From assembly GCA_022828105.1 (NCBI GenBank), contig JAJEJC010000003.1, forward strand, positions 1 through 64,000: 64,000 nucleotides of DNA. The letters are read 5' to 3'. Both the position numbers and the translations under genes were made by a program. Shown piece by piece: positions 48,736-58,484 of this stretch. Source of the DNA: Dehalococcoidia bacterium. GTDB lineage: Bacteria > Chloroflexota > Dehalococcoidia > Bin125. How positions within the stretch are numbered: the first letter of the stretch is position 1; each line of letters begins with the position of its first letter. The notes beneath the pieces were generated by a model. It did no database searches. It worked only from the letters and a program-made list of their open reading frames with translations, and was not told where the DNA came from.

Positions 48736-49268
48736 CAGGCGGGCAGCATCGAGAAGTTGTGGTTGCCCAGGAACGCGCCCGCGCCGGCGACCAGCAGCGT
48801 CATCAGCAGCCCGGAGATCGACAGGGCAATGGTGATGGTGCGGACGCGACGCAGCTCGGGCGTGTCTTCATCCTCCTCGGCGGTCTGCCGAGCGAGCTCG
48901 AGCTGTCGCGGTCCGAAGACGAACTGGTGCAGGCCGATCAGCGCGATCATGACCGCCCAGAGCGCCATCTTGATCACGAAAATGTAGCCCCAGCGCGCCG
49001 CGTAGAGGTCGGAGCCAAAGTTCTCCACCTGGTCCAGTCGCGGATCGATCATCGCGCCGCCCGAGATCACGATCACCACCATCGCCGCGATGCCCACGCG
49101 CCCGAAGCGCATCGTGAATCCCTCAAGCGCGTCGAGCCAGACCGTACGATCGCCGACGGCCCGCAGAGCGGGAATCACGCAGGCCGCGGTGACGATCTGT
49201 CCGCCCAGCCAGATCGCCACGCCGATCACGTGCAGCCAGACAAGGATCGAGATGACCGTTTCAGACAT
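48735..49268 (-). CDS. CopD-like membrane protein
   Basis: A 177-residue protein with four hydrophobic helices. LHVIGVAIWLGGQIVTAACVIP is typical of the start of CopD/DUF4149-type proteins, with conserved His and Trp. RWGYIFVIKMALWAVMIALIGLHQF gives a later helix with His. It may move copper or haem-related ligands, or anchor partners. It is translationally coupled with the TlpA-like gene (TGATG) and lies 43 bases after purA. Confidence 0.75.
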   Translation of the reverse strand: MSETVISILVWLHVIGVAIWLGGQIVTAACVIPALRAVGDRTVWLDALEGFTMRFGRVGIAAMVVIVISGGAMIDPRLDQVENFGSDLYAARWGYIFVIKMALWAVMIALIGLHQFVFGPRQLELARQTAEEDEDTPELRRVRTITIALSISGLLMTLLVAGAGAFLGNHNFSMLPA

Positions 49269-49311
49269 CACGCAACTCCGATTCCGTCTCCCACAGAGAG
49301 AGTCAGGGTAA

Positions 49312-51281
<1,970 letters not shown>

Positions 51282-51282
51282 G

Positions 51283-52275
51283 ATGGCCAGACCATTCCTC
51301 AAGTGGGCGGGCGGCAAGACGGCGTTGCTGCCGCAGTTGCTCGATGCCGCGCCTGGGCAGATCGACACCTACTACGAGCCGTTCCTGGGCGGCGGCGCCC
51401 TGTTCTTCGCGCTCCAGGCCGAAGGGCGCTTCGAGCGAGCCGTCCTCTCTGACAGCAACAAGGAACTGATCAACGCCTACAGGCAGGTCCGCGACAACGT
51501 CGACGGCCTGATCCGGGCGTTGCAGGTGCATCAGCGCAAGTACCGCGCCGCCGAGGATCGGGCGGAGTACTACTACAAGATTCGCGCCAAGCGGCTTACT
51601 TGCAGCCTTGGTGGCGCTGCCAACCTGATTTTCATGAACAAGACGGGCTACAACGGGCTCTATCGCGTCAACAGCAAGGGACGATTCAACGTCCCCCACG
51701 GCCGCTACGAGAATCCCACCATCTGCGACGAAGCAAGTCTGCTAGCAGCATCGGAAGCGCTTCAAGGGGTCAAGCTGGTGTTCGGAGATTTTTCGTCTGC
51801 TCCCCGTAGGGCCGATGTCGGCGACTTCGTCTACTTCGACCCGCCCTACGTCCCGCTTAGCGACACCTCAAACTTCACGTCGTACACGGCTGGAGCATTC
51901 TCCGGGCCAGAGCAAAAGCGACTGGCGCTGACTGCGGCCGGTCTGGTACGACGAGGAGTGAATGTGGCACTGTCCAACTCTGGCCATCCAGATATCGTCG
52001 CTCTCTACTCTGCCGCGGACTTCGAACTCACTAGTGTCGATGCACCTAGGTTGATCAACTCAGACTCGGCAGCAAGAGGCTCGATCTCGGAACATTTGAT
52101 TCGAGAACGGCAGGAGGTGATCTTTCGACCTCGTGTCACGTCGTTTACCCAAGCTGATACCCGAACCCGCACATTTTCTAGGCGCCATCCACTTCTAGGT
52201 CGAAGAAGAACTGCAACCACGTCTCCAGCTCTTCCAATCCAACCGCGCTCCCTCTGGCGCGCAAGTAAGCGGTGA
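51283..52275 (+). CDS. D12-class DNA adenine methylase (Dam-type)
   Basis: A 330-residue N6-adenine methyltransferase of the Dam/DpnII type. Motifs: PFLKWAGGKTALLPQLL (residues 4-20), EPFLGGGALFFAL (32-44), NLIFMNKTGYNGLYRVN, and FDPPY at 185-189. The family's fold ends near residue 282 (ERQEVIFRP). The last 45 residues run antisense into the adjacent nuclease gene and look like chance Arg/Thr-rich sequence. Codon use is GC-rich like the host in the first third and becomes less so after about 51590. It starts 1 base after the DUF402 stop, and converges with two PD-(D/E)XK genes. Probably the modification half of a restriction system. Confidence 0.9.
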   Translation: MARPFLKWAGGKTALLPQLLDAAPGQIDTYYEPFLGGGALFFALQAEGRFERAVLSDSNKELINAYRQVRDNVDGLIRALQVHQRKYRAAEDRAEYYYKIRAKRLTCSLGGAANLIFMNKTGYNGLYRVNSKGRFNVPHGRYENPTICDEASLLAASEALQGVKLVFGDFSSAPRRADVGDFVYFDPPYVPLSDTSNFTSYTAGAFSGPEQKRLALTAAGLVRRGVNVALSNSGHPDIVALYSAADFELTSVDAPRLINSDSAARGSISEHLIRERQEVIFRPRVTSFTQADTRTRTFSRRHPLLGRRRTATTSPALPIQPRSLWRASKR

Positions 52276-52561
52276 AGCCAGGGGAGTAGCCGTCGCCCGC
52301 AAAGACCAACAGTCCACGGATCGGCCACGCTTCCATATCCTCCAATGTGGCTAGCGCTCTCTCTTCTGCGGTTCCTTGTTCACTCTGGAACATACATGAG
52401 ATACCTAGCCGCAAGCGCTGCCTCGGGTCGGATACCACGACATCGACCGTCCTCTTCCGTCCCCATATCTTTCTGCCCATTGACACTCTGGTCTTAGTCT
52501 CGAGCCCTAGGTTTCGGGCCAAGTCAGCAACGTGCGATACGACTTCCCAGTGGTTCTTCAT
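52178..52561 (-). CDS. Degenerate PD-(D/E)XK-fold paralog next to Dam
   Basis: A protein of 127 residues from the ATG at 52561, where the alignment with its neighbour begins; an in-frame TTG at 52579 is possible. It aligns end to end with the next gene: GRKIWGRKRTVDVVVS against GDRIWGPRRHVDVVLS, then LGISCMFQ against LGIECKYQ, then GTAEERALATLEDMEAWPIRG against GTVEEKISLTVEDMEDWPIRG (in parts). The first Asp is kept, but the catalytic Glu is Ser and the Lys is Met, so it cannot cut by this site. The downstream 98 bases overlap the methylase gene on the other strand. A regulatory or DNA-binding subunit is a reasonable guess. Confidence 0.75.
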   Translation of the reverse strand: MKNHWEVVSHVADLARNLGLETKTRVSMGRKIWGRKRTVDVVVSDPRQRLRLGISCMFQSEQGTAEERALATLEDMEAWPIRGLLVFAGDGYSPGFTAYLRARGSAVGLEELETWLQFFFDLEVDGA

Positions 52562-52575
52562 CCCCCGATCCGCCT

Positions 52576-53001
52576 TCAATCGCTGCCATTCAAGAGCAAC
52601 TCAGCCTGCTGTGCTCTCTCTCTCGGCAGTCTGAAGTAGAAACGAAGCCATTCAGCGAGCCGCTTGAACTCGACAATGTGGCCCCGTCCCTTCAGAAATG
52701 GCCTGAAGTCCCGAGAAAATCCATCGCCGTGCAAGACAACGATTCCTCGAATCGGCCAATCTTCCATGTCTTCGACCGTGAGCGAGATCTTCTCTTCAAC
52801 AGTGCCCTTCGCCCTCTGATACTTGCACTCGATGCCGAGCATTCGTTCAGTGTCCGGCTTGCTGAGCACGACATCGACATGACGTCGTGGTCCCCAAATG
52901 CGATCGCCCATGACTACTTGGCGCTCGACCTCCAGGCCTAGCGCCTCACCTACCATTGCCACTGCTCTCTCGAGGTCGGCCCCCGACTTAATCTCAATCA
53001 T
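52576..53001 (-). CDS. PD-(D/E)XK nuclease, putative restriction endonuclease
   Basis: A 141-residue protein. The catalytic core is Asp43 in RRHVDVVL, and Glu58-Cys-Lys60 in MLGIECKYQ, with Gln62 following, which is a complete PD-(D/E)XK pattern. GTVEEKI after it is a likely structural helix. The size is small but comparable to minimal restriction enzymes. It is followed by the degenerate paralog on the same strand, 14 bases between the stop and the preferred start, and is convergent with a Dam-type methylase. A MaoC gene lies just downstream in sequence, 9 bases from the start codon side, transcribed in the same direction. Confidence 0.82.
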   Translation of the reverse strand: MIEIKSGADLERAVAMVGEALGLEVERQVVMGDRIWGPRRHVDVVLSKPDTERMLGIECKYQRAKGTVEEKISLTVEDMEDWPIRGIVVLHGDGFSRDFRPFLKGRGHIVEFKRLAEWLRFYFRLPRERAQQAELLLNGSD

Positions 53002-53010
53002 GGCCCCAGC

Positions 53011-53475
53011 TTACTCCGGGCGCTTCGGGATCATCACTGCCCGATGGAACGACAGGACCTCCGTGCCGTCCTGATTGGCGGCGGTGGTGTGGACGGTGAC
53101 GATGCCGCGGTCGGGCTGGCTCTTGCTCTCGCGGACCTCCAGCACCTCGGTGCGGGCCTGGAGCGTGTCCCCGTGGAAGACGGGAGCCGTGTGGCGCAGG
53201 TCCGAGGTGGCGAGATTGGCGATTGCCTTGCCTGAGATCGTCGGCACGGTCATCCCGAAGACCAGCGAGTAGACGAACGGGCCCGAGACCACGCGTTGAC
53301 CGAACTGCGTGTCCTCGGCGAACTGCTTGTTCGTGTGCAGCGGGTGATGATTCATCGTCAGCATGCAGAACATCAAGTCATCGGCCTCGGTCACCGTGCG
53401 CGCGGGCCAGTGCTCGATCACTTCGCCGACCTCGAACTCGTCGAGGTAGCGTCCGTACAGTTCCTTCGTCGGCAT
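53011..53475 (-). CDS. MaoC family hydratase (mesaconyl-CoA-hydratase-like pattern)
   Basis: A 154-residue single hot-dog domain. The catalytic loop is MLTMNHHPLHTNKQFA, where His follows the NxxPLH pattern; Asn stands where many (R)-hydratases have Asp. This NxxPLH form is seen in mesaconyl-CoA or methylmalyl-CoA dehydratase-like MaoC proteins. LRHTAPVFHGDTLQARTEVLEV supplies the PV..GDTL block. It probably hydrates or dehydrates a branched or dicarboxylic acyl-CoA. The upstream acyl-CoA dehydrogenase is on the same strand, separated by a REP-like repeat. Confidence 0.85.
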   Translation of the reverse strand: MPTKELYGRYLDEFEVGEVIEHWPARTVTEADDLMFCMLTMNHHPLHTNKQFAEDTQFGQRVVSGPFVYSLVFGMTVPTISGKAIANLATSDLRHTAPVFHGDTLQARTEVLEVRESKSQPDRGIVTVHTTAANQDGTEVLSFHRAVMIPKRPE

Positions 53476-53523
53476 GGTCGTATCCCTCTCTGCGTCGTGT
53501 TGTTCTGCGCGGCGTCGGGCGTG

Positions 53524-53579
53524 CCCCCCTCTGTCCCTTCGGGACATCTCCCCCCGCCCTGCGGGGGGAGAAGGGAAGG
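53524..53579 (-). repeat. REP-like dispersed repeat, copy B
   Basis: Read on the minus strand: CCTTCCCTTCTCCCCCCGCA, GGGCGGGGGGAGATG, TCCCGAAGGGA, CAGAGGGGGG. It has the same block order as copy A at 41638-41687 and contains internal dyads (CCCCCCGC/GCGGGGGG-type and TCCCGAAGGGA). It fills the gap between the acyl-CoA dehydrogenase and MaoC genes. Confidence 0.6.
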
Positions 53580-53582
53580 TTG

Positions 53583-54770
53583 CTACTCGACCTTGTACAG
53601 CTCCAGCAGGCGCCGCGCGATCACGATGCGCTGGATTTCGTTGGTGCCCTCGGCGACGGCCATCAGCGGGGCGTCACGGTAGAAGCGCTCAACCGGCAGC
53701 TCCTTGGTGTAGCCGACGCCGCCGTGCACGCGCATGGACTCGAGGCTGCATTCGAGCGCCACTTCGGTCGCGAAGAGCTTGGCCATGCCGACGTCGAGGT
53801 CGGAGCGCTGGCCCGAGTCCTTCTTGCGTGCGGCGTCGCGCGTGAGTAAGCGTGCGGCCCGAATCTTGGTCGCCATCTCGGCCAGTTTGAGCTGGATCGC
53901 CTGGTGCTGCGCAATCTGCTGACCCATCGTCTCGCGCTGCTGCGCATAGACAATCGCCGCGTCGAACGCCGCCTGTGCGACACCGGTCGCGCGAGAGGCG
54001 ACGTTGATCCGGCCAATCTCCAGGCCGGAGATCATCTGCTGGAAGCCGCGACCCTCAGACCCGCCGAGCAGGTTGTCGGCCGGCACTCGGGCGTCCTCGA
54101 GGAACAGCTCGGCCGTCTCGGGACCCTTGTAGCCGAGCTTGTCGATCGTCCGAGCGACTGAGAATCCCGGCGTGTCCTTCTCGACCAGGAAGGCGGAAAT
54201 CCCGCGATGCCGAGGCTGCGCCGACGGATCGGTCTTGGTCATCGCCAGGTAGACGTCGCCGCGGTCGCCGTTGGTCACGAACAGCTTGTTGCCGTTGAGG
54301 ATGTAGTCGTCGGCGTCGCGCGAAGCCGTGGTGCGGATCGCCTGCGCGTCGGAGCCGGCGTTGGGCTCGGTGATCGTGAAGCAGCCCTGCTTCTCGCCCG
54401 TCGCCAGGCCGGGCAGGAAGCGGTCTTTCTGCTCCTGCGTGCCGTGTTCGTCGATGATCCAGCCGTCGATCACGTTGGTATTGATGATCCCGGCCAGTCC
54501 CATCCAGCCGCGCGAGATCTCCTCGATCACCGCCGAGTACGTCTCGAACGACAGCCCCAGGCCGCCGTGCGACTCCGGGAACGTGATGCCGAAGATGCCC
54601 ATCTCGCACATATCGGCGTGGATCCTGGCCGGGAACTCGCCCGAGTGCTCCAGCTCGGTCGCGTTGGGGATGACCTGCTCGTCCACCCAGCGGCGTACGT
54701 TGCGCGTGATCTCCACGCCCGTCTCGCCGTCGCCGGCGATGATCTCCCGCACATCGGACACCCCAGCCAT
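53583..54770 (-). CDS. Acyl-CoA dehydrogenase
   Basis: A 395-residue FAD-dependent dehydrogenase. Signatures: CFTITEPNAGSDAQAIRT (FAD/substrate loop), ELFLEDARVPADNLLG, MQxHGGxGYT-like SMRVHGGVGYTKELP, and VAEGTNEIQRIVIAR with the catalytic Glu position of short-chain enzymes. It oxidises an acyl-CoA to the enoyl-CoA and passes electrons to ETF. It is upstream of the MaoC hydratase on the same strand, a natural next step, and divergent from the four oxidase-like paralogs. Confidence 0.92.
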   Translation of the reverse strand: MAGVSDVREIIAGDGETGVEITRNVRRWVDEQVIPNATELEHSGEFPARIHADMCEMGIFGITFPESHGGLGLSFETYSAVIEEISRGWMGLAGIINTNVIDGWIIDEHGTQEQKDRFLPGLATGEKQGCFTITEPNAGSDAQAIRTTASRDADDYILNGNKLFVTNGDRGDVYLAMTKTDPSAQPRHRGISAFLVEKDTPGFSVARTIDKLGYKGPETAELFLEDARVPADNLLGGSEGRGFQQMISGLEIGRINVASRATGVAQAAFDAAIVYAQQRETMGQQIAQHQAIQLKLAEMATKIRAARLLTRDAARKKDSGQRSDLDVGMAKLFATEVALECSLESMRVHGGVGYTKELPVERFYRDAPLMAVAEGTNEIQRIVIARRLLELYKVE

Positions 54771-54874
54771 GAGCGCGCTCCAATCCGCCGCTTGCTGACC
54801 TGGCGGCGTTGCGAACCCAGTGTATGCGCGGTACGGTCAGCCCCGACTCCAACAGTCGAGAGGGTCAGTGTCGG

Positions 54875-56056
54875 ATGCCTTCCACGTTGGCCGCGCAACT
54901 GCGCGAGTGGCGCGAGCGGACCGAGTCGATCGACTCGGTGCTCCGCGGGCAAGCCGATCGCAACGAACAGCTCCGTCATCTCTCAGCGGCGACCATGGAC
55001 GCGCTGCACAACATCGACGCGTTTGGCATTTGCACACCTGAGGAGCTTGGCGGCTCCGACCTGCATCCGGTTGCCCAGTTGGAGGTCGTCGCCGCCGTCT
55101 CCTGCTCCGATCCGGCGGCCGGCTGGAACCTGATGAATGGTTGCCAGGAGTCGGCCTGGCTCGCGACACGGCTGCCCGAAGCGACGGCTCAGCGGTTGTT
55201 CGACCCGAAGCGAAGCGATTGGCGCTTTCCCGTCGCTGCCGGCGGACTTGCCCCCGTCGGCGAAGCGCGCCCCGTCGAGGGCGGTTGGATCGTCAACGCA
55301 CGGTCCGCCTGGGCGTCGGGCATCCACACCTGCGACTACGTACTCATTCACAGTTACGTCACCTCGGACGAACCGGCGCCGACGAGCGAACGGCCGCGCG
55401 TAACGGTCGCTGCTCCGCGAGAGCAGGTCGAGATAGAAGACTCGTGGCACACGCTGGGGATGCGCGGCACCGGCTCTGCCCACTACCGATTCGACGACCT
55501 CTTCGTGCCGCACGAGATGGAACTGGCGAACCTGGAACTGCCGCCGCTGCGCGGCGAGGGCTTTGTCACCCGGCCGAATCCGATCTTCCTCGTTCCGGCG
55601 ATGTGCGCGACCAGCCTCGGCATTGCGCGCAGAGCGCTGGAGGAGTTTGCAACCCACGCGCCGTCGGGCCAACGACGCGCCTACCGAGGCTCAATCGCGG
55701 AGCGCGAGCGGGTCCAACACGACATTGGCGAGGCACAGGCCATGCTCGACGCGATCGAGGGATATGGGCGCAATCTTTGTGAGCAGTTGCACGACACGCC
55801 CCTGGATTCAACGGAGCAAGCCGTCAGGCTGGGCGATCACGCACGCTCCGCCTATCGCTGGTGCAACCAGACCACCGAGCGGATCGTGAAGACCGTGCAC
55901 GATCACATGGGCGGCGCCGACGTGTTCGAATCGAGCATGATCCAGCGCCTGCTGCGCGACATCCAGACCTCGTCCCAACACGTGATGCCCGGAGACAGCG
56001 CCTACGTCCGCCTGGGTCGGCACCGGCTGGGGCTCGAGGTTGCGCCGGGAATCTGA
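54875..56056 (+). CDS. Acyl-CoA-dehydrogenase-fold monooxygenase-like protein, copy 1 of 4
   Basis: A 393-residue protein of the group that includes two-component flavin monooxygenases such as HsaA and DszC. Features: WRERTESIDSVL at the N-terminus, FGICTPEELGGSDLHP, the flavin-loop-like DSWHTLGMRGTGSAHYRFDDLFVP (in parts), and a C-terminal LLRDIQTSSQHVMPG helix. The base of true acyl-CoA dehydrogenases is absent. Copies 1 and 2 are the closer pair. ATG at 54875. No flavin reductase is in the window. Confidence 0.85.
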   Translation: MPSTLAAQLREWRERTESIDSVLRGQADRNEQLRHLSAATMDALHNIDAFGICTPEELGGSDLHPVAQLEVVAAVSCSDPAAGWNLMNGCQESAWLATRLPEATAQRLFDPKRSDWRFPVAAGGLAPVGEARPVEGGWIVNARSAWASGIHTCDYVLIHSYVTSDEPAPTSERPRVTVAAPREQVEIEDSWHTLGMRGTGSAHYRFDDLFVPHEMELANLELPPLRGEGFVTRPNPIFLVPAMCATSLGIARRALEEFATHAPSGQRRAYRGSIAERERVQHDIGEAQAMLDAIEGYGRNLCEQLHDTPLDSTEQAVRLGDHARSAYRWCNQTTERIVKTVHDHMGGADVFESSMIQRLLRDIQTSSQHVMPGDSAYVRLGRHRLGLEVAPGI

Positions 56057-56100
56057 ACGCCCCGCGTACCCTAGACGCAGCCAGCGGAGCGAGGGGATCC

Positions 56101-57276
56101 ATGACCAGCACATTGGCCGACCAGCGGGCGGAGTGGCGCGAGCGGATCGCTGCGATCGGCGACACACTGCGGGCGGAGTCACAGACCAACGAGGAGTTGC
56201 GCCAACTCTCGCCCGCAACCGAGGCGGCGCTGCGCAGCGTGGACGCTTTCCAGCTCTGCTCCCCCGAAGAGTTGGGCGGAATCAACGCGCATCCTCGACT
56301 GCAAACGCAGGTGATCGCCGACATCACGGCGCACGACTCCTCTGCCGGCTGGTGCGCCCTGATCGGCGCGCACGAGTCGGCCTGGCTCGCCTCGCGCCTG
56401 CCCGACAGCGCCGTCGAGCGGATTTTCGCCAACGCCGACCAACGCTGGCCGGTGACCAGCGGCTCGATCGCGCCTGAGGGCGAGGCCGAGCAGGTCGAAG
56501 GCGGCTGGATGGTCACGGGTCGCTGGGGCTGGGCCTCGGGCATTCACCACTCGGATTACGTCCTCGCTCAGTGCCGGATTCCCTCGCAGGAGCCGGAGCC
56601 GGGCAAGCCGCCGCCGCTGGTCACGGTCGCGGCGCCCAGGGAAGATGTGGTCGTCGAGGACACCTGGCACACGATGGGCATGCGCGGCACGGGATCGACC
56701 CACTACCGCTACGAGAACGTCTTCGTGCCTGACGAAATGTGCCTGGCGGGCTTCGAGCGGCCGCCGCTGCGCGGCGACGGCTGGCTGGCGCGGCCGACCG
56801 TCACGTTTCTCACCGCAGCCGGCTATGGCTTTCCGCTCGGCATCGCCAAGCGAGCCGTTGAGGAAATCACCGCCCAAGCCACGGCGCACACGCGCACCGG
56901 CCAGCGCGCGTCCATCTCCGAGCAGCAGCACTTCCAGGGAGACCTCGGACGCTGCGTGGCCCTGGTCGAGGCGATGGAGGGCTACGGCCACCACCTCTTC
57001 GACGAACTGCTCAGCGCGCCGGTCGACTCGCTGGACGCTGCCGTGCGGATGGACGACCGCGCCCGCGCCGCCCTGCGCTGGGCGCACCAGGCCGCCGAGG
57101 ACGTCGTCCGCACCGTCCACGAGCACGCCGGCGGGCCCGCCGTCTACAGCGACAACGTGCTCGCCCGCCTGCTGCGCGACATCCAGACGGTCAGCCAGCA
57201 CGTAATCCAGACGCAGTCCGCCTACATCCGCCGCGGCCAGCACCAGCTGGGCATGTCGGTCCGCCCGGGCCTCTGA
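56101..57276 (+). CDS. Acyl-CoA-dehydrogenase-fold monooxygenase-like protein, copy 2 of 4
   Basis: A 391-residue paralog of copy 1. Matching segments: FQLCSPEELGGINAHP, SAGWCALIGAHESAWLA, EDTWHTMGMRGTGSTHYR and RLLRDIQTVSQHVIQTQSAY. It follows copy 1 after 44 bases and has ATG at 56101 just after GGGGATCC. The substrate is unknown. Strong similarity to copy 1 with an intact frame suggests recent duplication with both copies kept. Confidence 0.85.
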   Translation: MTSTLADQRAEWRERIAAIGDTLRAESQTNEELRQLSPATEAALRSVDAFQLCSPEELGGINAHPRLQTQVIADITAHDSSAGWCALIGAHESAWLASRLPDSAVERIFANADQRWPVTSGSIAPEGEAEQVEGGWMVTGRWGWASGIHHSDYVLAQCRIPSQEPEPGKPPPLVTVAAPREDVVVEDTWHTMGMRGTGSTHYRYENVFVPDEMCLAGFERPPLRGDGWLARPTVTFLTAAGYGFPLGIAKRAVEEITAQATAHTRTGQRASISEQQHFQGDLGRCVALVEAMEGYGHHLFDELLSAPVDSLDAAVRMDDRARAALRWAHQAAEDVVRTVHEHAGGPAVYSDNVLARLLRDIQTVSQHVIQTQSAYIRRGQHQLGMSVRPGL

Positions 57277-57299
57277 GACTTGTTACGAAGGCATCCTGC

Positions 57300-58475
57300 A
57301 TGGTGATCGAGATGGACCGCAGCCTGAGACGCGAGCTTGCCGACTGGCGCGAACGAGTCGAGTCGATCGCGCCGATGCTCCGTGCGCACGGTCCCGAGTC
57401 GGTGGAGTTGCGCACGCTCGCCCCGGCGTCGGTCGCCGCGCTCGATGAGATTGAAGCGTTCAAACTCTCGGGACCGCGTGAAGTCGGCGGGCTCGACGCG
57501 CATCCGCGCACGCAGCTCGAGGCGTTCACCGATCTGGCCCGCGCCGATATCTCGGCCGGCTGGTGCACGATGGTCCAGTCGATGGTCGCCGGTCTCGCGG
57601 GCGCGCATCTGCAGGAGGGCGCGGTCTTCGATGCGGCTTTCGGGGACGGTTATCCCAGGTTCTCGGGCACGGCGAATCCCGAGGGCACGGCGCAGCCGGT
57701 CGACGGTGGTTGGCTCGTCAATGGGCGCTGGTCGTACGCCTCGGGGATCCGACACTGCGGCTGGACGCTGGCCGGCGTGAAGCTGCTGGACGAGCAGGGG
57801 GAGCCGCGTATCGGCCCCAATGGACGCCCGATCGATACCGCGATGGCCATTCCCACCAACCTGGTGGAGATCGAGGACAGCTGGCACGTGACGGGACTGT
57901 CGGGCACGGGCAGTCCGCACTATCGGGCGCAGGATCTATTGCTGAGTGCCGACCATCGGATGCCCTTCGGCGGCGGCGACCCGGTACGCGGCGGCGCGTG
58001 GTTCAGCATTCCGATGACGACGTTCCTCGTCGTCGGCGTGACCGCGTCCTGCATCGGCCTGGCCGAACATGCGCTGGAGTTGTTCCGCGAATACGCGAGC
58101 CTCGAGCGATTCTCGACGGGCAAGGCGCTTGGCGTGCGAACGACGATTCGACACGATTACAGCGTCGCGGCGCATGGGGTCGCGGCGGCGCGGATCTACG
58201 CCGCAGAAGTGCTGACCGCAGCCTGGGAACAGCGCCAGCGCGGGGAGCAGATCTCCCGCGCCGACGAGTCGCGCATCCGCGCGATGGGTTCGTGGGTCGG
58301 CGACCAGTGCCTCGATGCGGTGCGCTTCGCCTGGCGCGCGTTGGGCGCGTCCGCGAACTTCGTCGGTCACCCAATGGACCAACTGCACCGCGACATGCTG
58401 GCCGCCGCCAATCACGTCATCGTCTCGGAGATCAACTACGAACTGGACGGCGCACGACGGCTCGCGCAGGACTAA
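57300..58475 (+). CDS. Acyl-CoA-dehydrogenase-fold monooxygenase-like protein, copy 3 of 4
   Basis: A 391-residue paralog. Features: FKLSGPREVGGLDAHP, SAGWCTMVQSMVAGLAGAHL, SYASGIRHCGWTLAGV, EDSWHVTGLSGTGSPHYR and a C-terminal LHRDMLAAANHVIVSEINY. The ASGIRHCGW segment links it with copy 4 rather than copies 1 and 2. It starts 23 bases after copy 2. The ATG at 57300 has an in-frame ATG four codons later; either could be used. Confidence 0.85.
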   Translation: MVIEMDRSLRRELADWRERVESIAPMLRAHGPESVELRTLAPASVAALDEIEAFKLSGPREVGGLDAHPRTQLEAFTDLARADISAGWCTMVQSMVAGLAGAHLQEGAVFDAAFGDGYPRFSGTANPEGTAQPVDGGWLVNGRWSYASGIRHCGWTLAGVKLLDEQGEPRIGPNGRPIDTAMAIPTNLVEIEDSWHVTGLSGTGSPHYRAQDLLLSADHRMPFGGGDPVRGGAWFSIPMTTFLVVGVTASCIGLAEHALELFREYASLERFSTGKALGVRTTIRHDYSVAAHGVAAARIYAAEVLTAAWEQRQRGEQISRADESRIRAMGSWVGDQCLDAVRFAWRALGASANFVGHPMDQLHRDMLAAANHVIVSEINYELDGARRLAQD

Positions 58476-58484
58476 TCTGCTCCC

